This document shows positions 1 to 7,382 of a DNA stretch of 12,461 nucleotides, piece by piece. The number at the start of each line of letters is the position of its first letter. Within the stretch, counting starts at the first letter, position 1. Location: the NCBI GenBank assembly GCA_017548225.1, contig JAFYMV010000052.1, positions 1-12,461 of the forward strand, in the 5' to 3' direction. A model generated the notes under the pieces. That model ran no database searches. It was not told the origin of the DNA and worked only from the letters and a program-made list of their open reading frames with translations. The DNA comes from Bacteroidaceae bacterium. Its GTDB lineage: Bacteria; Bacteroidota; Bacteroidia; Bacteroidales; Bacteroidaceae. A program made the translations under genes and the position numbers.

Positions 1-363
1 AACGACACCTTCCGCCTCATGCGCGACAATCTGCCCGGCCCCTTCACCTTTATTCTCCCAGCAGGCAACCGATTGCCCAAAATATTCAAGAATCGTAAGG
101 AGGTGGGCATACGCATCCCCAACAACAACATCGTAAGCGAGATCTGCGAAGCCTTGGGCGCTCCTCTGCTCTCTACGAGCCTCAAGGTGAGCGAACGCGA
201 AGACATCGAATACATGACGCTACCCGAACTCATCGAAGAGAAGTACGGCGACCGCGTAGACCTCATCGTCGACGGAGGCGAAGGAGGCACCGAGTACAGC
301 ACAATCGTCAACTGTATGGAGGGCGAAGCAGAAATCGTGCGTCAAGGAAAAGGATGGTTGTAA
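1..363 (+). CDS. Sua5/YciO/YrdC family threonylcarbamoyl-AMP synthase, C-terminal part
   Basis: The reading frame is open from base 1, so the gene starts upstream of the window and only the last 120 residues are present (full members are roughly 200 residues or longer). Visible family hallmarks are the LPGPFTFIL segment near the left edge, VGIRIP about 30 residues later, and the APLLSTSLKVS stretch that corresponds to the nucleotide-binding part of the YrdC fold. The family makes L-threonylcarbamoyl-AMP from threonine, bicarbonate and ATP in the cytoplasm, the first step of t6A37 modification of tRNAs reading ANN codons. There is no trailing Sua5 regulatory domain, so it is the short YrdC/YciO-like form; YciO paralogues may have a different role, so the exact activity is an inference. 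The stop codon is followed immediately by a heptamer-repeat element. The next gene is convergent. Confidence 0.88.
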   Translation, partial: NDTFRLMRDNLPGPFTFILPAGNRLPKIFKNRKEVGIRIPNNNIVSEICEALGAPLLSTSLKVSEREDIEYMTLPELIEEKYGDRVDLIVDGGEGGTEYSTIVNCMEGEAEIVRQGKGWL

Positions 364-440
364 AGGGTTAAGGGTTGAGGGATTAGGGTTGAAGGTTGAG
401 GGGCGCTGCACACCTCTCACCCCTAACCTCTAACCTCTCT
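364..440. repeat. Heptamer-repeat element A, inverted arms, about 77 bp
   Basis: The left arm (364-398) is five 7-bp units close to AGGGTTG, with variants AGGGTTA, AGGGATT and AAGGTTG. A short GC-rich core (about 399-412, containing GGCGCTGCAC) follows. The right arm (413-440) is four 7-bp units close to CCTCTAA, with variants CCTCTCA, CCCCTAA and CCTCTCT. The right arm is an imperfect reverse complement of the left, so a transcript from either strand could fold into a hairpin. The element begins directly after the stop codon of the upstream gene and runs into the 3' end of the convergent lipoprotein gene, whose last residues and stop codon it encodes. It shares unit length and architecture with elements at 7868-7952 and 8175-8261. 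Confidence 0.8.
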
Positions 441-1408
441 AGCTGCTCGATTTCCCTTTTGCGGGTTTCAAGCACTTCGCGATATTGCAGCAGCAAGGAG
501 GTGTCTATGACTAGCCCCACCTGCTCACCCTTTTTATTTTTCTTTGTTGCCTGTGCTTCGGCAAGGACAAGAGAGAGAAGGGCCTGATCAATACGATCAG
601 CCATCTCGTGATAGAGGGCAAGATTGTAGTATGCCATATAGCGATAAGGGCGTAGCTTGCTCTCGGTGAGAGTTTGCCACTCGGCTGCTGCAGCCTCCCA
701 ATTGGATTCATTCACATACACTTTAGCTTCGCGCATCTCATAGCAGAGGCGGTCGTAGTAATACACACGCTCACGCTCTTTCCACGAGGGAAGAAAAGGA
801 GCAATAGAGCTATGAGCCAGCTGTGAGGGTATCTGGGGTATGAGATGGGCAATATCTTCCGTACTATTAGCCCAATATTCAAGCATCTCCTTATCGATCA
901 TACTCGCGCCTCGTATGCTATCGCGGTCAGGAGTATAGACACGCGAGCAGAGATAAGCATCCAAAGGACGAGAAACGAAATCTGCCGCAGGATTATAGAT
1001 AAGGCAGGCATAGTCGATAGAGTAGACCATCTCTACATCAAGTTCGCGACACAAATCATTAACCTCTTTTTGCGTGAGGATGTGCAAACTAGTGCTATCG
1101 GGGTGATAGAGAAGCGAATCAAGCACCACTACACGATCCATAACACCAGCATTGGCAAAGGTCAATGCCACATGCTCTTTCATGCTGTCAGCATCGCAAG
1201 GGATAATGATAGCATGATCATTAGCCACCATGACATTATGTTGGCTAAAATTACTTACCACACCTACACTACGCACTACCTGTTCGGGCATATTCTCTGG
1301 CGGGAGCATCTGCTCTACCGATAGATATAGAAGCTCGGAACAGGAGGAAAAGAGAAGTAGAATGAAAAGGTGATAAAGGCTATATGAAAGAGAACTTAAC
1401 TTCTTCAT
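383..1408 (-). CDS. DUF6340-like lipoprotein
   Basis: This is a 341-residue predicted lipoprotein. The N-terminus MKKLSSLSYSLYHLFILLLF is a signal peptide ending in a lipobox-like LFSSC, so the mature protein would be anchored through Cys24, probably in the outer membrane. The early segment with VEQMLPPENMPEQVVRSVGVVSN resembles the opening of Bacteroidota DUF6340 proteins, whose function is unknown. The C-terminal third (SNWEAAAAEWQTL, then YRYMAYYNLALYHEMADRIDQALL) looks like TPR-type helical hairpins. An in-frame ATG six codons upstream (1426) exists, but I chose 1408 because the signal peptide begins there. The last ~19 residues, from LERLEVRGERC to the stop, are encoded by repeat element A and are probably not native. 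The gene starts 93 bp after secA, and a terminator lies between them. I see no clear promoter of its own. Confidence 0.75.
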   Translation of the reverse strand: MKKLSSLSYSLYHLFILLLFSSCSELLYLSVEQMLPPENMPEQVVRSVGVVSNFSQHNVMVANDHAIIIPCDADSMKEHVALTFANAGVMDRVVVLDSLLYHPDSTSLHILTQKEVNDLCRELDVEMVYSIDYACLIYNPAADFVSRPLDAYLCSRVYTPDRDSIRGASMIDKEMLEYWANSTEDIAHLIPQIPSQLAHSSIAPFLPSWKERERVYYYDRLCYEMREAKVYVNESNWEAAAAEWQTLTESKLRPYRYMAYYNLALYHEMADRIDQALLSLVLAEAQATKKNKKGEQVGLVIDTSLLLQYREVLETRKREIEQLERLEVRGERCAAPLNLQP

Positions 1409-1440
1409 AGGATAGGAGTAGAGCACTTTTTACAAGAACG

Positions 1441-1480
1441 AAAAAAGAGTTAGGAGCAGCCTACACTAAACTCCTAACTC
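1441..1480 (-). terminator. Intrinsic terminator of secA, built from heptamer repeats
   Basis: GAGTTAGGAG (1447-1456) and CTCCTAACTC (1471-1480) are perfect 10-bp inverted repeats with a 14-nt loop. In the minus-strand transcript the stem is followed at once by six U residues (complement of 1441-1446), the layout of a rho-independent terminator. It lies about 20 bp past the secA stop codon. The right-hand arm is two direct copies of AACTCCT (1469-1482), which relates it to the other heptamer elements in the window. Confidence 0.8.
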
Positions 1481-1482
1481 CT
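1447..1482. repeat. Heptamer-repeat element E, within the secA terminator
   Basis: Two exact tandem copies of AACTCCT (1469-1482) face a complementary stretch GAGTTAGGAG at 1447-1456. The unit resembles TTAACTC of element C and CCTCTAA of element A. This is the shortest of the five elements and the only one lying wholly outside a reading frame. Confidence 0.55.
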
Positions 1483-1501
1483 CCTTATTCATTCTGAACG
1501 A

Positions 1502-4500
1502 TTAAAGTCCTTTACCGTGACAGTTCTTGAATTTCTTACCACTACCGCAAGGACAGGGATCATTGCGACCTACAGTGTGCTCGGCACGGATGGGCTCACG
1601 ACGCTGGTTGCGAGTGTCGTGCTGTGCTGCAGCCTGTTGGTTGCGGTCTCCCAACTCTGTTCTATTCTCCTGCATCTGCTGACGACGCTGTGCACGGGTC
1701 TCAACGGGAGCTTCGCGCACTTGCTCAGGCTCGCGCATGGGAATTTGTCCGCGCATGAGAATAGACAATGTCTTGTCATTGATATTGGTTACCATAGCAT
1801 CGAAGAGATTCACCGACTCCAACTTGTATATGAGCAGCGGATCTTTCTGTTCGTAGCTGGCGTTGCGCACAGACTGCTTCAATTCATCAAGCTCGCGCAG
1901 ATTTTCCTTCCAAGCCTCATCGATGACATGCAACATGATGGCCTTCTCGAAGGCTTTCACTACCTCCTTACAGTCGGTCTCATAAGCAGCCTTGAGATTT
2001 ACGGGAATCTGATATACACGCTTGCCGTCAGTTACAGGTACGAGGATATTTTCGAAACGCATACCGTCGCGCTCGTACACCTGCTTGATCACAGGGTTGG
2101 CAATTTGTGCCAAGCGGTCCATCTTGCCCTTGAAGTTAGCCATAGCAGCATCGAAGGTGAGATCGGCCAACTCTTGAGGCTTCTTGCTGGTGTAGTCCTC
2201 TTCAGTGAAGGGACATTCGAGAGCCATCACGCGGAAGAGTTCCATGCATATGCCCTCATAATCGTTATTCTCAATGATGCTTGCGCAACGGTCCCAAATC
2301 ATGTTGGCGAGGTCCATACCTATACGCTCACCCATGAGAGCGTGACGACGCTTGGTATATATAACGGTACGCTGCTTGTTCATCACATCGTCATATTCGA
2401 GCAGGTGCTTACGAGTACCGAAGTGATTTTCCTCAACTTTCTTTTGGGCATTCTCGATACTCTTTGAAATCATCTTATGCTCCAACATCTCACCCTCCTG
2501 GAAGCCGAGTCTATCCATCACATTGGATATACGATCGGCAGCAAAGAGACGCATGAGATTGTCTTCCAATGACACAAAGAACACTGATGATCCGGGATCA
2601 CCCTGACGACCTGCACGACCACGCAGCTGACGGTCTACACGACGGCTCTCATGGCGTTCGGTACCAATGATAGCCAATCCACCAGCAGCCTTCACCTCAT
2701 CAGACAATTTGATATCAGTACCACGACCCGCCATGTTGGTTGCGATGGTTACGGTACCCTTCAAACCAGCCTTGGCTACGATATCGGCCTCCTTCTGGTG
2801 TAGCTTGGCATTGAGCACATTATGTTCGATCTTACGCATGGTAAGCATGCGGCTCAAGAGTTCACTGATTTCCACCGATGTGGTACCTACGAGTACGGGA
2901 CGACCCAAAGCAACCATCTTCTCCACTTCAGCGATGACAGCATTGTATTTCTCTCGCTGGGTCTTGTAGATGCGGTCATTCATGTCGTTACGCGCAATGG
3001 GACGGTTGGTAGGAATCACCACCACATCAAGTTTGTAGATGTCCCAAAACTCACCAGCCTCCGTCTCAGCCGTACCGGTCATACCCGACAGCTTATGATA
3101 CATGCGGAAGTAGTTCTGCAAGGTAATAGTAGCGAAGGTTTGCGATGCAGCCTCCACCTTCACACGCTCCTTAGCCTCAATAGCCTGATGCAAACCGTCG
3201 CTATAGCGGCGACCCTCCATGATACGACCAGTCTGCTCGTCGACAATCTTCACCTCGCCCTCATCGGTTACGATGTACTCGGTGTTCTTCTCAAACATGG
3301 TGTAGGCCTTCAAGAGCTGATTGATGGTGTGTACGCGCTCGCTCTTCACGGCATAGTTGGTAAACAGCTCGTCTTTCTTCATCAACAGTTCCTCACCTTC
3401 AAGGCCACTGCCTTCGAGGGCAGCCATCTCTGATGCGATATCAGGAAGCACAAAGAGGGTGGGATCTGAAGCATTGCCCGTGATGAGTTCGATACCCTTG
3501 TCGGTGAGATCTACACTGTTCATCTTCTCATCGATGACAAAGTAGAGCACATCGGTAGCCTCAGGCATGCGACGGTTGTTCTGCTCCATATAGATAGCCT
3601 CAGTCTTGAGCATACCCGTCTTGATACCGGGCTCACTGAGGAACTTGATCAGAGGCTTGTTCTTGGGAAGAGCCTTGTGACTACGGAAGAGGGCAAGGAA
3701 ACCAGCCTCTACCTCCTCTTGCTTTTCAGAGTATACGAGACGCTTGGCTTCGGCTAGAAGTTGGGTAGCCAAACGCTTTTGTGCCTCAACGAGACGCTCC
3801 ACAAAGGGACGCAACTCCTCAAACAATTGATCTCCCTTCTTGGGTACAGGACCTGAAATAATGAGAGGCGTACGGGCATCGTCAATCAACACTGAGTCCA
3901 CCTCATCGACAATGGCGTAGTTATGATGGCGCTGCACAAGGTCGGCAGGCGATGAAGCCATATTGTCGCGCAAGTAGTCGAAACCAAACTCATTGTTTGT
4001 ACCAAAAGTAATATCAGCAAGATATGCCTGACGACGAGCCTCTGAATTGGGCTGATGCTTGTCAATGCAGTCAACTGAAAGACCATGGAACATATAGAGC
4101 GGGCCCATCCACTCGGAGTCACGCTTGGCGAGGTAGTCGTTCACCGTCACCACATGCACACCATTACCTGTAAGGGCATTGAGGAATACGGGCAATGTAG
4201 CCACGAGCGTCTTACCTTCACCAGTAGCCATCTCGGCAATCTTACCCTTGTGCAGTACCACACCACCGAAGAGCTGCACATCATAGTGCACCATGTTCCA
4301 GATAGTCTCATTGCCACCTGCCTCCCAATGGTTCTTATAAATAGCCTTATCGCCCTCAATGCGCACGAAATCCTTTGTGGCAGCCAAAGCACGGTCCATA
4401 TCGGTAGCCGTTACCTCCACCTCTTCGTTCTCGGCAAAACGACGGGCTGTCTCCTTTACGATGGCAAATGCTTCGGGCAATATTTCGTCGAGAGCTACCT

Positions 4501-4798
4501 CATACTTATCCAATACGGCAGTCTCAAGTTTATCTATCTCATTGAAAAGGCGCTCGCGATCCTCAATCTCAGTCTCCTCGACCTTGCCTTTCAGTTCTGC
4601 AATCTTGGCGTTCTCTACCGTAGCCGACTGCTTGATGCGCTCTTTCAGTTCTTGTGTCTTGGCACGCAATTCGTCATTGGTCAACTTCTCCACACCAGGA
4701 TAGGCGGCTTTCACCTTCTCCACCCAAGGCTGTATCTCACGCATGTCGCGTGTATTCTTGTTGCCGAACAACTTTCCTATAAATTCATTAAATCCCAT
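1502..4798 (-). CDS. secA: Preprotein translocase ATPase SecA
   Basis: SecA is the motor that pushes unfolded preproteins through SecYEG at the inner membrane. The protein is 1098 residues, longer than the ~900 residues of E. coli SecA, as is usual in this phylum; the extra length includes a Lys/Glu-rich helical segment at about 50-100 and another after residue 320. Walker A is GEGKT (~193-197) and Walker B is DEVD (~298-301). The preprotein-binding region, the GMTGTAETE segment and the motif with GRAGRQGDPGSS of the second RecA-like domain follow in order. The C-terminus carries the SecB/zinc tail, CPCGSGKKFKNCH (1082-1094), with the CxC and CH ligands intact. The start is the ATG 4796-4798 behind an A/T-rich leader without a strong Shine-Dalgarno. 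It looks monocistronic: promoter at 4852-4883, terminator at 1441-1480. Confidence 0.98.
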   Translation of the reverse strand: MGFNEFIGKLFGNKNTRDMREIQPWVEKVKAAYPGVEKLTNDELRAKTQELKERIKQSATVENAKIAELKGKVEETEIEDRERLFNEIDKLETAVLDKYEVALDEILPEAFAIVKETARRFAENEEVEVTATDMDRALAATKDFVRIEGDKAIYKNHWEAGGNETIWNMVHYDVQLFGGVVLHKGKIAEMATGEGKTLVATLPVFLNALTGNGVHVVTVNDYLAKRDSEWMGPLYMFHGLSVDCIDKHQPNSEARRQAYLADITFGTNNEFGFDYLRDNMASSPADLVQRHHNYAIVDEVDSVLIDDARTPLIISGPVPKKGDQLFEELRPFVERLVEAQKRLATQLLAEAKRLVYSEKQEEVEAGFLALFRSHKALPKNKPLIKFLSEPGIKTGMLKTEAIYMEQNNRRMPEATDVLYFVIDEKMNSVDLTDKGIELITGNASDPTLFVLPDIASEMAALEGSGLEGEELLMKKDELFTNYAVKSERVHTINQLLKAYTMFEKNTEYIVTDEGEVKIVDEQTGRIMEGRRYSDGLHQAIEAKERVKVEAASQTFATITLQNYFRMYHKLSGMTGTAETEAGEFWDIYKLDVVVIPTNRPIARNDMNDRIYKTQREKYNAVIAEVEKMVALGRPVLVGTTSVEISELLSRMLTMRKIEHNVLNAKLHQKEADIVAKAGLKGTVTIATNMAGRGTDIKLSDEVKAAGGLAIIGTERHESRRVDRQLRGRAGRQGDPGSSVFFVSLEDNLMRLFAADRISNVMDRLGFQEGEMLEHKMISKSIENAQKKVEENHFGTRKHLLEYDDVMNKQRTVIYTKRRHALMGERIGMDLANMIWDRCASIIENNDYEGICMELFRVMALECPFTEEDYTSKKPQELADLTFDAAMANFKGKMDRLAQIANPVIKQVYERDGMRFENILVPVTDGKRVYQIPVNLKAAYETDCKEVVKAFEKAIMLHVIDEAWKENLRELDELKQSVRNASYEQKDPLLIYKLESVNLFDAMVTNINDKTLSILMRGQIPMREPEQVREAPVETRAQRRQQMQENRTELGDRNQQAAAQHDTRNQRREPIRAEHTVGRNDPCPCGSGKKFKNCHGKGL

Positions 4799-4851
4799 AT
4801 TTTATTTTGTTTTATCTTACTAATTTTACCTTAAAACACGCTATTAACGCG

Positions 4852-4883
4852 CAAAGTTAGAAAAAAATCACTGAATAGAGAAA
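4852..4883 (-). promoter_or_regulatory. Predicted secA promoter, Bacteroidota type
   Basis: On the minus strand TAACTTTG (4852-4859) fits the -7 consensus TAnnTTTG exactly. TTTC (4880-4883), one base from the -33 consensus TTTG, lies 20 nt upstream. Transcription would start roughly 45-50 nt before the secA ATG. Confidence 0.55.
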
Positions 4884-4983
4884 TTTTACTCACTTATTCG
4901 TATCTTTATGGCATGTATAAAGACATACTAAAGGCTGTAAATAGCAGCACTCCTTAGGGGAGATAAACCTTCCTCCGTCGCAA

Positions 4984-5006
4984 CCGACGCTTTCATACCG
5001 CGTCGG
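4984..5006. repeat. GC-rich hairpin of unknown role
   Basis: CCGACGC (4984-4990) and GCGTCGG (5000-5006) form a perfect 7-bp stem with a 9-nt loop. No T-run follows on either side, so it is not a standard intrinsic terminator. It could be a protein-binding site, part of a 5' leader or a relic of a small repeat. Confidence 0.4.
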
Positions 5007-5081
5007 CGCTCGTTTGTTACTATCTTTCCTCTAAAAAACTTACTTTTTTATCAAACGGGCGTAAAAGAAGAGTTTTTTATG

Positions 5082-5089
5082 TAAGTTTG
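5082..5089 (+). promoter_or_regulatory. Possible -7 box for the Pif1-type helicase gene
   Basis: TAAGTTTG matches TAnnTTTG. No TTTG-like -33 box is visible 19-21 nt upstream. A start point about 7 nt downstream would leave almost no leader for the ATG at 5098 but about 17 nt for the ATG at 5113, which has AAAGG just before it. Confidence 0.4.
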
Positions 5090-5097
5090 CACTAACA

Positions 5098-7308
5098 ATG
5101 AAAAGTAAAGGTATGAGCAAGGAGCAAACCAATGAACAACTGGACCTCGCGTGGCAATTCGTGGAACGCACGGGGGTAAATGTTTTCCTCACAGGCAAGG
5201 CCGGCACAGGTAAGACTACCTTTCTGCGCCGCCTTAAGGAACGCTCGCCCAAGCGCATGGTGGTAGTAGCGCCTACGGGTGTGGCAGCCATTAACGCTGG
5301 TGGAGTGACAATACACTCCTTTTTCCAGTTTCCTCTGGCACCCTATATACCTGGTGGCTCTTTTAATTCCAAAGATGAAAAATATCGCTTCAGCAAAGAG
5401 AAGAAGAATATCATACGCACGCTCGACCTGCTCGTCATCGATGAGATATCCATGGTGCGTGCCGACCTACTCGACCAGATTGATGCTGTATTGCGCCTTC
5501 ATAAAGACCGTCATCGCCCCTTTGGTGGAGTGCAACTGCTCATGATTGGCGACCTCAGCCAGTTGGCCCCCGTAGTCAAGGACGGCGAGTGGACACTGCT
5601 GCGCGAATATTATCATACACCCTATTTCTTCGGCAGTCATGCCCTGCAACAGACACGCCATGTTACCATCGAGTTGACACATGTGTACCGCCAAACTGAC
5701 CGTACCTTCATCAATATCCTCAATGAAGTGCGCGAGAATTGCCTTACACCTGAAAGCTTGGCCCTACTCAATAGTCGTGTGGACGGACAACAGACGGAAG
5801 TCAATTCAGAATTCAAAATTCAAAATTCAGAATTCACCGACGGTACTATCCGACTCACGACACACAACGCCACAGCCAACCGCTACAATGAAGAGCGCAT
5901 GGATGCACTGAAGGGCATTCGATTCTCCTTCAAGGCCAAAGTTGCGGGGACCTTCCCCGAGTCATCATACCCTGCCGAGGAGACTCTCGTACTCAAGAAG
6001 GGATGTCAGGTGATGTTCCTCAAGAACGATTCGCAGGGCTCACGCTACTACAACGGAAAGTTAGGCATCGTGAGTGCCGTAGATGGCAAACGCATCTGCG
6101 TGCGCGGCATTGATGACAATGTAGAGATTGAGGTAGAGCCCGATGTATGGACCAACGCACGCTATGTCATCGACAAGGAAACCAAAGAGATACGCGAAGA
6201 TATTGAAGGTGAGTTCCGCCAATACCCCTTGCGACTGGCATGGGCCATCACCGTACACAAGAGTCAGGGCCTCACCTTTGACCGTGCCGTACTTGATGTC
6301 AACGCCGCCTTTGCCTCCGGGCAGGTCTATGTAGCCCTCAGCCGTTGCCGCTCACTCGAAGGGTTGGTGCTTACCGCTCCGCTCTCGCCTTCGTCAGTAA
6401 AGACCGACCTATTGGTTACTGATTACATGAACGCAGAGTTGGAGCAAGCGCAACACACGGCCGGACATCTCTCTACCCTTGAGCGGGACTATTACCTATT
6501 GATGCTCACCGAATTATTTAGCTTCAAGACCCTTGAAGCCGACTTCCATCGCATGCTACGCCTTATCGACGAGCATTTGTATAAGGTGTACCCCCTACTG
6601 CTGAAGATGTACAAGCAAGCCGACGGACGATTTAGCAAAGAGATAACTGCCGTCGCTGCTACCTTCTACCGTCAATACTCGACACTGGTGATAGACTCGC
6701 CCGACTACACTACGGATGAACTCCTTGCCGAGCGCATACATAAGGCAGCCACCTATTTCATCGACAAACTCGACGACTTCCTCCGCCCTCTTGTAGAGCA
6801 TACCAGCATCGATAGCGACAATCAAGAAATTAAGGAGCGACTCACCGAAGCCACCTACAACTTCAAGCAGTCATTTGCGCAAAAACATTATCTGCTCACC
6901 CGCGTCATCGCCAATGGCTTCAATGTATCGACATACCTGAAAGACAAGGCCATAGGACTGCTCAATGCTGACCAATCGGCCAAGCGGAGTGCAAAGAGCA
7001 AACCTTCCGAGAAGATAGAGGTAGACCGCAACTCCGATATCCGCCACCCGAAACTCTTCCGCAACCTACGAGCATGGCGTGCCTTGCGTGCCGAGGAGCT
7101 AGGTCGTCCCGCCTATGGCGTGCTCACCCAGAAGGCCCTCATCGGCATCACCAACGAGCTCCCTACCAGTGGGCGAGAACTCCTCCGCATGCCCGGCTTC
7201 GGCAAGAAATCACTTGAAATGTTCGGCAAAGAGATCCTTACCATCGTGCAAGAATATATCGAGGAGGAAAACATTGAAGAGAAAAATTTTATTGGGACCT
7301 TTCATTAA
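5098..7308 (+). CDS. Pif1-family DNA helicase with HRDC-like C-terminus
   Basis: This is a 736-residue SF1B helicase. Motifs in order: Walker A GKAGTGKTT (~33-41), APTGVAAINAGG (~58-69, motif Ia), Walker B VIDEISMV (~113-120), GDLSQLAPV (~151-159, motif III), HVYRQ (~195-199, motif IV), and late motifs in WAITVHKSQGLTFD and YVALSRC. Pif1 enzymes unwind DNA 5' to 3', including G-quadruplexes and stalled forks. After a long helical middle, the C-terminus (about 655-725, FRNLRAWRALRAEE through LLRMPGFGKKSLEMFG) looks like an HRDC nucleic-acid-binding domain. Residues ~235-246 (VNSEFKIQNSEF) are translated from heptamer element B and lie in the loop between motif IV and the LTTHN segment, where length variation should be tolerated. 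The start could instead be the ATG at 5113 (MSKEQ), which has the better upstream AAAGG. The gene is transcribed alone and ends at a bidirectional terminator. Confidence 0.92.
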   Translation: MKSKGMSKEQTNEQLDLAWQFVERTGVNVFLTGKAGTGKTTFLRRLKERSPKRMVVVAPTGVAAINAGGVTIHSFFQFPLAPYIPGGSFNSKDEKYRFSKEKKNIIRTLDLLVIDEISMVRADLLDQIDAVLRLHKDRHRPFGGVQLLMIGDLSQLAPVVKDGEWTLLREYYHTPYFFGSHALQQTRHVTIELTHVYRQTDRTFINILNEVRENCLTPESLALLNSRVDGQQTEVNSEFKIQNSEFTDGTIRLTTHNATANRYNEERMDALKGIRFSFKAKVAGTFPESSYPAEETLVLKKGCQVMFLKNDSQGSRYYNGKLGIVSAVDGKRICVRGIDDNVEIEVEPDVWTNARYVIDKETKEIREDIEGEFRQYPLRLAWAITVHKSQGLTFDRAVLDVNAAFASGQVYVALSRCRSLEGLVLTAPLSPSSVKTDLLVTDYMNAELEQAQHTAGHLSTLERDYYLLMLTELFSFKTLEADFHRMLRLIDEHLYKVYPLLLKMYKQADGRFSKEITAVAATFYRQYSTLVIDSPDYTTDELLAERIHKAATYFIDKLDDFLRPLVEHTSIDSDNQEIKERLTEATYNFKQSFAQKHYLLTRVIANGFNVSTYLKDKAIGLLNADQSAKRSAKSKPSEKIEVDRNSDIRHPKLFRNLRAWRALRAEELGRPAYGVLTQKALIGITNELPTSGRELLRMPGFGKKSLEMFGKEILTIVQEYIEEENIEEKNFIGTFH
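5801..5835. repeat. Heptamer-repeat element B inside the Pif1-type gene
   Basis: There are five uninterrupted 7-bp units of form nnAATTC: TCAATTC, AGAATTC, AAAATTC twice, then AGAATTC. They encode part of VNSEFKIQNSEF without a stop. The 13-mer AAAATTCAGAATT (5822-5834) recurs exactly on the minus strand at 8239-8251 in element D. Confidence 0.8.
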
Positions 7309-7354
7309 AAAAAATGGGTAAAGAGATTTTTTCTCGTCTCTTCACCCATTTTTT
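7309..7354. terminator. Bidirectional intrinsic terminator between the two helicase genes
   Basis: ATGGGTAAAGAGA (7314-7326) pairs with TCTCTTCACCCAT (7337-7349) with one mismatch and a 10-nt loop. An A-run (7309-7314) precedes the stem and a T-run (7349-7354) follows it, so the hairpin plus U-tract works on either strand. It sits directly after the + strand helicase stop and about 30 bp past the stop of the convergent - strand helicase. Confidence 0.85.
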
Positions 7355-7382
7355 ATAGAAGTACAGCCATAAAGGGGGCATC

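Larger units (their letters stand above)
4799..5097. other. Divergent intergenic region between secA and the Pif1-type helicase
   Basis: This 299-bp non-coding stretch separates two diverging genes. It holds a good Bacteroidota-type promoter for secA at its left end and a -7-like box for the helicase at its right end. Its middle (about 4965-5015) is distinctly GC-richer than the AT-rich flanks and contains a 7-bp inverted repeat (4984-5006) and a small CTCC/GGAG hairpin at about 4950-4963. I found no ORF of useful length, tRNA or recognisable riboswitch. Confidence 0.6.

Noticed and set aside
845..1324. Plus-strand ORF of 159 codons opposite the lipoprotein gene
   Set aside because: The minus-strand frame has a signal peptide, lipobox and family likeness; the antisense frame has none of these.
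1517..2467. Long plus-strand ORF (316 codons) opposite the 3' part of secA
   Set aside because: It is an antisense shadow of secA, whose frame carries all SecA motifs; the antisense product has no recognisable domain. The same holds for the plus-strand ORFs at 2822-3433 and 4085-4834.
4900..5040. tRNA or known riboswitch in the intergenic region
   Set aside because: No cloverleaf with a CCA-adjacent acceptor stem, and no conserved riboswitch core that I recognise.
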